5,236 bases of DNA. Origin: Candidatus Omnitrophota bacterium (GTDB lineage Bacteria > Omnitrophota > Gorgyraeia > Gygaellales > Profunditerraquicolaceae). Shown one piece after another: positions 1-5,236 of this stretch. The position numbers and the translations under genes were made by a program. Below the pieces are notes generated by a model, which was not told the DNA's origin, searched no databases, and saw only the letters and a program-made list of their open reading frames with translations. The stretch spans positions 1 through 5,236 of the forward strand of contig JAQUKF010000079.1 in the NCBI GenBank assembly GCA_028719265.1, read 5' to 3'. Position 1 is the first letter of the stretch, and each line of letters starts with the position of its first letter.

Positions 1-464
1 AATCCGGTGGCGTATTCTCCAAACCCATCAAGCACCAATATTGCGGAATCCTCAAATGGCGATGTAAAAAAAGACGCAGCGGCATGACAATTGTGATGCT
101 CTATATACACCAGCTTGCGGGGACGCAATCCGACTCTAAGTCTGGCGATCTTCAGATACGAAAATAACGACAGGAGCATATCATCATAAAATGCGCGGTA
201 ACTTTTCGGAAAGAATGCGGCGTTCCCCAGCAGAGAGCGTTTTCTAAAAAGCAGTCCGGGGTCGAAATTCAGGCAAAAACAGTCTATGTCCCGCAATCCG
301 AACGAAGAGTAATTAAGGCAGGCTTCCAGCGCCCGGGATGGGTAGGCCCAGCTGCGTTTCTCTTCGTTAAACCTCTCCTCGGCCGCAGAAAAAACAGGCA
401 CCCCGTTGTTAAGAAGAGAGACCGAAGAATCATGCATGAAATAACTTAACCCGGCTATATTCAT
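1..464 (-). CDS. NodU/CmcH/TobZ-type carbamoyltransferase, N-terminal part, 3' end outside window
   Basis: Reading from the ATG at 464, the frame stays open to base 1 and gives 154 residues with no stop. It starts MNIAGLSYFMHDSSVSLL, matching the family's opening 'MxILGIsxxxHDSSaaLl'. It continues with AAEERFNEEK (27-36), YPSRALEACL (41-50), the EHHNCHAAASFF block (122-133) and ILVLDGFGEYATG (142-154). These are the signature elements of the Kae1-like ASKHA domain of O-carbamoyltransferases. His123 and His127 form the expected HxxxH metal site, and Asp146 sits where a further conserved acidic residue is expected. The family uses carbamoyl phosphate and ATP to form carbamoyl-adenylate and transfers the carbamoyl group to a hydroxyl of a sugar, antibiotic or Nod factor. 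The C-terminal YrdC-like half lies outside the window. The start is 7 bases after the methyltransferase stop. There is no strong Shine-Dalgarno, so coupling to upstream translation is likely. Confidence 0.9.
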   Translation of the reverse strand, partial: MNIAGLSYFMHDSSVSLLNNGVPVFSAAEERFNEEKRSWAYPSRALEACLNYSSFGLRDIDCFCLNFDPGLLFRKRSLLGNAAFFPKSYRAFYDDMLLSLFSYLKIARLRVGLRPRKLVYIEHHNCHAAASFFTSPFEDSAILVLDGFGEYATG

Positions 465-471
465 AATGCGA

Positions 472-1080
472 TCAACGCTTTACGGCTTGGGCGAAACAAC
501 CTGTTTCGTTGCCTTTCCAAAACACAAATTTAAAACCCAATTTATCCATCGCCTGACGCAAATCATTCTCATAGATAAGCGAAACAGGAGGGAAAAGCCT
601 TCTTACTATTCTCGATTTAAACATCGGGGCAAAAATTTCCTTAAAGGCAAAAATTCCCCCGGGCTTAAGAACGCGCTGGATACCCGCCACAGCTTTCTCC
701 CACTCCGCGATATGATGGAGCAGGCCGAATGCAAAACATGCATCAAAATTATTGTCAGCGAAAGGCATATCCACGGCATCAGCTACCATCAATTCTATGT
801 TGCCCGCAAGGACATTCCGAGCCCAGTGGGGAGGGAGATTCAATAATTTACGCGCCTTTTTAACCATTAACGGATCGCAGTCAAAAGCGGTTAAGCGGGA
901 CAGAGGGAACTTTTGGTTGATAATCAAGGCGCCTGTTCCATTCCCGCAGCCTACCTCCAGGCAGCTGGATCCCTCCCTTAATACCAGGTTACGGAACATA
1001 ACCGGCGCCTCCACCTTTCTCTGCTTCAGCGTCCTCAATGGATTATCAAAGAAAAACTTCTCTACCCTGCTTAATTGCAT
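472..1080 (-). CDS. Class I SAM-dependent methyltransferase (UbiE-like fold)
   Basis: This is a 202-residue soluble protein from the preferred ATG at 1080; a second ATG directly before it at 1083 would add one Met. The SAM-binding motif I is LEVGCGNGTGA (residues 41-51 in this numbering), followed by an AFDCD post-I strand with acidic residues for the ribose, VADAVDMPF (motif II region), FGLLHH and VLKPGGIFAF (motif III). These are hallmarks of the Methyltransf_11/UbiE-like group, which methylates O, N or C atoms of small molecules. The variable C-terminus holds no recognisable substrate signature. The gene overlaps the aminotransferase by 35 bases and ends 7 bases before the carbamoyltransferase ATG, so it looks like a tailoring enzyme of the same pathway. 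The family is confident and the acceptor is unknown. Confidence 0.88.
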   Translation of the reverse strand: MQLSRVEKFFFDNPLRTLKQRKVEAPVMFRNLVLREGSSCLEVGCGNGTGALIINQKFPLSRLTAFDCDPLMVKKARKLLNLPPHWARNVLAGNIELMVADAVDMPFADNNFDACFAFGLLHHIAEWEKAVAGIQRVLKPGGIFAFKEIFAPMFKSRIVRRLFPPVSLIYENDLRQAMDKLGFKFVFWKGNETGCFAQAVKR

Positions 1081-2413
1081 CATTTCTCCTTATTTTGAAA
1101 TAATTAACAACGGAATCCTTTAACAACCCTGACAATGAACTTAAATCCTTATATTGCGCGCAAAACCCCCTGAAAGAATCAAGAAAATACTCAACATCCT
1201 CGCTAGTGATTATAAGGGGAGGCTCAACCCGGATAACCATTTTGTTATTCAGGCACACTCCGAGTATTATACCGTATCTGTCAAGAAGACTGGCGCAGAT
1301 TGAGCTTGCGAGCAACCCGCCGATGCGGCGGCCAAAAGGCATCTTTACCTCAATGCCGATCATTAATCCTGCTCCCCGGATATCCCTGACCCAGGACAGG
1401 CCCATACTGATTTCCCTTAACCCTTCGAGGAGACGCCTTCCCATGATTTGCGCATTTGCCGCAAGCTCCTCGCTACGTATCGTATTGATTGCCGCAAGGG
1501 CGCAGGCGCAGGAACGGCTGTTCCCCCCAAAAGTAGAAAGCCCCTGGCCACAATTGCGTATTCCTGCATAGACCTTCCGCCATATCCTCTCGGTCATCAC
1601 CGCTGATCCGGCAGGAACAATTCCTCCGCCAAGGGACTTGGAAATTAAAAGAATGTCCGGCGAGACAGAATAGCGTTCGGCGCAAAACATATTTCCCGTT
1701 CTGCCCAGACCAGTCTGTATCTCATCCAGGATAAAAACGGTGCCATATTTGGCGCATAAATCGGAGGCGTCTTTTAAATAGTTGCTATCGGCAATAATTA
1801 TCCCGCCTTCGCCCTGTACAGGCTCAACAATAAAAGCGGCAAACGTGCGTTTCTTAAGCGTGCGCTCCAATGCCTTGATATCGTTAAAAGGGACCTTGAC
1901 AGAAAAGTCAGGAGGTCCAAAAGGGGCACGGTAAAAAACATTATCGGTAATTGCAAGTGTCGCAAGCGTTTTACCATGATAAGCGCCGGCGGCATAAACT
2001 ACAGGTTTTCTCCCCGTGAAGGCGCGAGCGCTCTTAATCGCTGCCTCCACAGTCTCGGCTCCGGAATTGGTAAACAATGAACGCACTAAACCCGCGGGGG
2101 ATATCAAGGCAAGCTCCCGGCTGAGCCGGGCCTGAAAGGGATTTATGCCAAACTGTGCCATGTTAGGAACGCCTTCGAGTTCGCGCAATGCCCTTATTAA
2201 TGCGGGATGCTCATGTCCAAGATTAAGGCAGCCATAGCCGCCCAAGAAATCCCTATAAACCCTCCCGAGGGAATCCCAAAGCCTCATTCCCTGCGCCTTT
2301 ACGAAGAGTTTATCTATCCGGAATATGCGGCAATAATCGAGAAAGCCGTTATCCCCGTATTTATTAAGCAGCCTTTGGATTTCTGCTTCATCAAAATCTA
2401 TATTCATAGCCAT
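1046..2413 (-). CDS. Class III PLP-dependent aminotransferase
   Basis: The product is 455 residues from the ATG at 2413 or 453 from the ATG at 2407. Fold-type I class III motifs are intact: TNSGAE (115-120) and AYHGKT (144-149) for cofactor phosphate and ring contacts, IVEPVQGEGG (195-204), Asp230 in LDEIQTGLGRTG for the pyridine nitrogen, Lys259 in ISKSLGGG for the Schiff base, STFGGN (293-298), and Arg395 in RVEPPL. The family includes ornithine, acetylornithine, putrescine and 4-aminobutyrate aminotransferases, which move amino groups to or from omega-amines, ketones or aldehydes. The local context suggests that it aminates a carbonyl made by the preceding ThDP enzyme, which is inference. 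The 2407 start gives an ATGA overlap with the upstream stop. The 2413 start has a weak AGGCGG 12 bases upstream. After the conserved core there is a charged tail of about 35 residues, whose end is encoded in the overlap with the methyltransferase gene. Confidence 0.93.
   Translation of the reverse strand: MAMNIDFDEAEIQRLLNKYGDNGFLDYCRIFRIDKLFVKAQGMRLWDSLGRVYRDFLGGYGCLNLGHEHPALIRALRELEGVPNMAQFGINPFQARLSRELALISPAGLVRSLFTNSGAETVEAAIKSARAFTGRKPVVYAAGAYHGKTLATLAITDNVFYRAPFGPPDFSVKVPFNDIKALERTLKKRTFAAFIVEPVQGEGGIIIADSNYLKDASDLCAKYGTVFILDEIQTGLGRTGNMFCAERYSVSPDILLISKSLGGGIVPAGSAVMTERIWRKVYAGIRNCGQGLSTFGGNSRSCACALAAINTIRSEELAANAQIMGRRLLEGLREISMGLSWVRDIRGAGLMIGIEVKMPFGRRIGGLLASSICASLLDRYGIILGVCLNNKMVIRVEPPLIITSEDVEYFLDSFRGFCAQYKDLSSLSGLLKDSVVNYFKIRRNDAIKQGREVFL
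1086..1091 (-). promoter_or_regulatory. Ribosome-binding site deciding the methyltransferase start
   Basis: AAGGAG on the minus strand lies inside the aminotransferase coding sequence. It is 2 bases from the ATG at 1083 and 5 bases from the immediately following ATG at 1080. The second spacing is workable and the first is too short, so 1080 is the more likely initiation codon. Confidence 0.7.
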
Positions 2414-4065
2414 CTGCGTAAATAACCGCCTAACGCGGAAATCTTTTCCGAAAAATCCATATTTCCAAACTCCGCCCTGCGCAGGCGCGAAACATACGGC
2501 GCCAATCCATTATCTTCCAATCTAACGTTTGCAATAACAACCCCTTTGCTCTGTAATGCCTTCTGTATCTGGCTCCTTAATTCTTTTGCTGTCCCGATCA
2601 TCAAATATTCCGCATGAAGAGATTTCGCCATGCTCTCCAATTCCGGCAAAAGACAATCTGTGCCATGCGTATGTTTATAACGCTCATACTGGAAAGACTT
2701 CAACAGGCTGAAACCCCCATCGTTAATCAGGAATATCTTTAGAGGCAGGCGTTCACGCACGGCAGTAATGATCTCAATCCCGCCCATAAGAAACCCCCCT
2801 TCTCCCGTAACGCAGACAACTTCCCTTCCGGGACAGGCAAGCTTTGCCCCTATGGAGGCAGGGATGCCAAACCCCATAGCCTGGAAATCCGAAGGAGTAA
2901 CAAAAGAATACGGTTTATATACTGGATAGCTGCTTATGGCCCACAATTGATGGTTTCCCGTGTCCGTCACCAGTACCGCATCTTCTTTCAGGCATTCGCG
3001 TAACGTTAAGAAAAATGTCCGGTGATTCAATTCTTTAAAGCATGTCTTTGAACAGGCCCCTGGCGTTAACACCCTATCCAAAGATTTTTCATGCCTGTTT
3101 TCCGCCAACAGGCCGATTATTTTTTCAACCGCCTTAGAAACATCGGACTCAATGAACAACCATGGAGAAAGGCTGCTTCCTCCGTCATTGCCGCTATCTA
3201 TCAATATCACCTTGCCTTTAAAACGCAAAGCCCTCCTGCCGGCAGCCAGTTCGCTCATCCTTCCGCATCCGAAAGCCAGAATAATATCACAACGTTCGAA
3301 ATCCTTACGCGCCAGACGGCTGCCGCATTCCCCAAATAAAAACCCTGCAGATAACGGATGGTTTTCAGGTATTACCCCTCTCCCCGAAACGCTTGTCGCC
3401 ACAGGCGCAGCAAGCATTTCCGCCAAACACAGGATTTTCTCTGAGGCTGCCAAAGCCCCCCTGCCTGCGTAAATGCCGCAACGGTGAGCGGCGCGGAGAG
3501 TTTGCGTAACCTGCATAAATATCTCCCCGCCCATTCCCAATGCTTTTTCTTCTGGCATCTTGCTGCTGCCTGCTCCTTTCTCCAGGCAATCGAAGGGGAT
3601 GCTTACAAAAACTGGGCCTGGCTCCCCGCGCTGTGATTCTCTAAATGCCTCCTCTACTATCGCGCAGGCATTATCATTGTCGCCGATGGCATAAATCTTC
3701 TTGCTCAACAAAGACATAAGCTCCTTTTGACGTAAACCATGCAGCCTGCCCGGCCTGCAGCCGGATTGAATATCAACTGCAAAAACCACCATGCTCGAGG
3801 AATCAGCGGAGGCCTCGGCAACAGCCGAAGACACGCTCGTTATCCCCGGCCCGGGACAGATAATACATGCTCCCGAAGAACCCGAAACCCGGCCGTACCC
3901 GTCGGCCATGAAACCTGCGTTCATCTCCTGGGTCGGCACAACCGTCTTTATTCCTCCTTTGCGCAATGCTTCGAAAAACGCAAGGTTATGCATTCCGGGA
4001 ACCCCAAAAATAACCTTTAGGTTGCGGTTTTTCAACGCCAGGATTATGCTTTCTACTACGTTCAT
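2404..4065 (-). CDS. Thiamine-diphosphate-dependent enzyme, acetolactate-synthase-like
   Basis: This 553-residue protein has the full three-domain architecture of the acetolactate synthase/decarboxylase superfamily. The N-terminal pyrimidine-binding domain (about 1-165) has FGVPG (20-24) and the catalytic Glu47 in TQEMNAGFMADGYGR, followed by PGPG (71-74). The central domain (about 186-320) contains YAGRGA and SGRGVIPENHPL. The C-terminal pyrophosphate-binding domain (about 345-530) has TDTGNHQLW, MGFGIPASIGA (397-407) and the metal/diphosphate motif GEG (421-423), with Asn448 24 residues later. The usual Asp of GDG is Glu here. Members decarboxylate 2-oxo acids and often ligate the resulting acyl unit to an aldehyde or ketone. 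Known relatives include acetolactate synthase and YerE, which adds a two-carbon branch to a nucleotide sugar. No small regulatory subunit (ilvN) follows; an aminotransferase does, which argues against housekeeping valine synthesis. The start is set by the ATGA overlap and by the distance to the first conserved block. I see no clear Shine-Dalgarno. Class is sure, reaction is not. Confidence 0.92.
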   Translation of the reverse strand: MNVVESIILALKNRNLKVIFGVPGMHNLAFFEALRKGGIKTVVPTQEMNAGFMADGYGRVSGSSGACIICPGPGITSVSSAVAEASADSSSMVVFAVDIQSGCRPGRLHGLRQKELMSLLSKKIYAIGDNDNACAIVEEAFRESQRGEPGPVFVSIPFDCLEKGAGSSKMPEEKALGMGGEIFMQVTQTLRAAHRCGIYAGRGALAASEKILCLAEMLAAPVATSVSGRGVIPENHPLSAGFLFGECGSRLARKDFERCDIILAFGCGRMSELAAGRRALRFKGKVILIDSGNDGGSSLSPWLFIESDVSKAVEKIIGLLAENRHEKSLDRVLTPGACSKTCFKELNHRTFFLTLRECLKEDAVLVTDTGNHQLWAISSYPVYKPYSFVTPSDFQAMGFGIPASIGAKLACPGREVVCVTGEGGFLMGGIEIITAVRERLPLKIFLINDGGFSLLKSFQYERYKHTHGTDCLLPELESMAKSLHAEYLMIGTAKELRSQIQKALQSKGVVIANVRLEDNGLAPYVSRLRRAEFGNMDFSEKISALGGYLRRWL

Positions 4066-5021
4066 AAGTTTAATGGTTTATGGAACCAGAAGCTGGATTT
4101 CACAAATTCCATGCCAACCCGCTGGTAGAGACGGATCACCGGAAAATTGGAAATCTGCGTGTCAAATTCCCCTATATCGATACCGAGCTCATGCCCTCTG
4201 CGCAAGGCCTCTTTCAACAGGCTGACATATGCTCCCGGCGCATCTGGAGACACTGCCGCTATCCCCCTCCCCCAACACTTAATGCCGGCTTTCAATAAAA
4301 TCTTATCCTGCAGGAATGTAAAAAAACCGACCGGAATGCCAGCCCTTTGCGCAACCAATACCATATCCGCACATTTAAAGCGGCAGCAATTCTTTAACCA
4401 TTTAACATAGAACGAAACAGCCTTGCTTTTATCAAAAAAGGGGTCGGTGTAAAAACGGTTGATCCAGAAACGATCTTTCACAATATTTACCAGCGATTTT
4501 AGGTCTCCCCGGCGGAATTCCCTGACAGGAAATAATTCTTTAAGCGGCGGTATCCGCTGCCTCTGTCCGTAGAAAACATAAGTAAGCTTGGCGTCAACCA
4601 TTTTGAACCCCTCTCCCTCCAGGCAGTTAATTGAACAAAAATCCGGCTGCTCTATCTTGCAAGATAGGTGGCGTATTTTTTGCCTCCTGCATTCCTGGAT
4701 AACATTCCCGAGCAATTGATTCGAAGCTGCGGCAGAGTTACAGAAGAAACGTTCAATGCATGCCATGCGTACCCCAAAATGACGGCTATCCCACCCCGAT
4801 GAATGCAATGCCGCTGCCCCCAGGATATTCCTGCCTTCCCTGGCAATCAAAAGACAACCGGAAGGCTGCCGGCAAATATGCAATAAATCATATACGAAAA
4901 GGTCTGCCTTCTGCTGGCTGCTCAACAGTTTATATCTCCGGTACGGATTGATCTCCGGGCTTACATGCAAAGAACCTTTAAGCCGGCAGTTATCGGCCTT
5001 TTTCAGTATCTCGACTTTCAT
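4062..5021 (-). CDS. Tandem GNAT-domain N-acyltransferase, WecD/RffC-like
   Basis: This 319-residue soluble protein has no signal peptide or membrane segment. Two GNAT-like regions can be seen. The first spans about residues 40-150 and carries WDSRHFG (77-83), close to the 'WDSxFFG' signature of WecD/RffC dTDP-fucosamine acetyltransferases, and ends in GEGF plus an aromatic strand. The second spans about 166-315 and contains RFYTDPFF (189-196) followed by a Y-x-x-W-like helix. It ends with an SN-x-x-x-IRLYQRVGMEF block (291-306), the typical C-terminal GNAT alpha4-beta6 element. The family transfers acyl groups from acyl-CoA to amines, and WecD acts on amino sugars. The neighbouring aminotransferase offers a plausible source of the amine, but this link is inferred. 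The protein has 13 cysteines (about 4%). The start is supported by GGAGG. The TGA overlaps the next ATG as ATGA, suggesting translational coupling. The fold is fairly sure; the substrate is unknown. Confidence 0.8.
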   Translation of the reverse strand: MKVEILKKADNCRLKGSLHVSPEINPYRRYKLLSSQQKADLFVYDLLHICRQPSGCLLIAREGRNILGAAALHSSGWDSRHFGVRMACIERFFCNSAAASNQLLGNVIQECRRQKIRHLSCKIEQPDFCSINCLEGEGFKMVDAKLTYVFYGQRQRIPPLKELFPVREFRRGDLKSLVNIVKDRFWINRFYTDPFFDKSKAVSFYVKWLKNCCRFKCADMVLVAQRAGIPVGFFTFLQDKILLKAGIKCWGRGIAAVSPDAPGAYVSLLKEALRRGHELGIDIGEFDTQISNFPVIRLYQRVGMEFVKSSFWFHKPLNL

Positions 5022-5024
5022 GCT

Positions 5025-5236
5025 TTAAAAAACCTCCGCTACCCGGAACAGTTCATTACAGCTGCCCGAAGGGACAAACCTGTTATTCAGCATATTCAAG
5101 GCAAGCCAACAAAGACCTAAAAACGAATAACGCGAAACTCCGTTTCTGCAAAAATGGTTCACCTCTACCTGTTCTATCCTTTTCGCCATCAAAACCGCAG
5201 CAGGCTTAAGAAAACGGGCGTTCCTGCCCAAAGAGA
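5025..5236 (-). CDS. Family 2 glycosyltransferase (DPM1/ArnC-like), C-terminal fragment, 5' end outside window
   Basis: The frame is open from the right edge to a TAA at 5025-5027, giving about 69 visible residues. They resemble the C-terminus of GT-A fold family 2 glycosyltransferases, which move a sugar from a nucleotide donor, often onto a polyprenyl phosphate. The main evidence is an R-x-G-x-S-[KR]-Y-S-F element (RNGVSRYSF, about 5121-5147), preceded by a VEVNH strand like the 'EIPVxH' strand of this family and followed by a helix (LCWLALNML). I see no hydrophobic C-terminal membrane domain, so the protein probably ends with the catalytic domain and a short tail. The donor-binding DxD region lies outside the window. 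The TTG at 5231 is not a convincing start, because the homologous region clearly continues upstream. A 3-base gap separates it from the acyltransferase gene, and its last codons contain that gene's ribosome-binding site. The assignment rests on a short motif and is moderately sure. Confidence 0.68.
   Translation of the reverse strand, partial: SLGRNARFLKPAAVLMAKRIEQVEVNHFCRNGVSRYSFLGLCWLALNMLNNRFVPSGSCNELFRVAEVF
5033..5037 (-). promoter_or_regulatory. Ribosome-binding site of the tandem GNAT gene
   Basis: A perfect GGAGG on the minus strand lies 11 bases upstream of the ATG at 5021, inside the last codons of the upstream glycosyltransferase gene. It supports the 5021 start and a shared transcript. 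Confidence 0.7.

Noticed and set aside
465..471. Promoter or terminator between the methyltransferase and carbamoyltransferase genes
   Set aside because: The gap is only 7 bases, and I see no stem-loop with a T-run or -10/-35 pair there; the genes are best read as one operon.
466..1123. Plus-strand open frames opposite the methyltransferase (466-846 and 752-1123)
   Set aside because: Both are antisense to a gene with clear SAM-binding motifs. Their translations show no family motif and are low-complexity shadows of the real frame.
2404..4065. Housekeeping acetolactate synthase (ilvB) or phosphonopyruvate decarboxylase
   Set aside because: No ilvN or ilvC follows, and the neighbours are tailoring enzymes. 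The full central domain and 553-residue length exceed the roughly 380-400 residues of phosphonopyruvate decarboxylases, and no PEP mutase is present. A housekeeping role is less likely but not excluded.
3152..4225. Plus-strand open frames opposite the ThDP enzyme (3091-3339, 3152-3472, 3739-4020, 3791-4225)
   Set aside because: They overlap a fully conserved 553-residue enzyme on the other strand, and their proline/arginine-rich translations match nothing recognisable.
5025..5231. A complete 68-residue small gene starting at a TTG at 5231
   Set aside because: The frame continues to the window edge, and the peptide matches the C-terminal part of family 2 glycosyltransferases, so it is the end of a longer gene.

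Overview
The window is a densely packed bacterial gene cluster. Every supported gene lies on the minus strand, so transcription runs from base 5236 toward base 1. No gap exceeds about 10 bases, and I see no internal promoter, terminator, RNA gene, repeat, CRISPR array or mobile element. The base composition is roughly balanced. No ribosomal or other taxonomic marker is present, so I cannot name the organism. Several proteins are rich in cysteine, which fits an anaerobic lineage but does not prove one.

Layout in transcription order: (1) 5236-5025, the C-terminal end of a family 2 glycosyltransferase of the dolichol-phosphate-mannose synthase/ArnC type, cut by the window edge; (2) 5021-4062, a protein with two tandem GNAT-like acyltransferase regions, the second resembling WecD/RffC-type amino-sugar acetyltransferases; (3) 4065-2404, a full-length thiamine-diphosphate (ThDP) enzyme with acetolactate-synthase architecture; (4) 2413 or 2407 to 1046, a class III PLP aminotransferase; (5) 1080 or 1083 to 472, a small class I SAM-dependent methyltransferase; (6) 464-1, the N-terminal 154 residues of a NodU/CmcH/TobZ-type carbamoyltransferase, cut by the left edge.

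The junctions are a 3-base gap, an ATGA stop/start overlap, a 4- or 10-base overlap, a 35- or 38-base overlap and a 7-base gap. This is the pattern of one polycistronic, translationally coupled operon.

The mix of C-C bond formation or decarboxylation (ThDP), amination (PLP), N-acylation (GNAT), methylation (SAM), carbamoylation (NodU-type) and glycosyl transfer points to synthesis and tailoring of a small molecule or an unusual surface sugar or lipid. It does not look like core metabolism. One economical hypothesis is that the ThDP enzyme makes a ketone or acyloin, the aminotransferase converts it to an amine or amino alcohol, and the other enzymes decorate it. The substrate cannot be read from the sequence.
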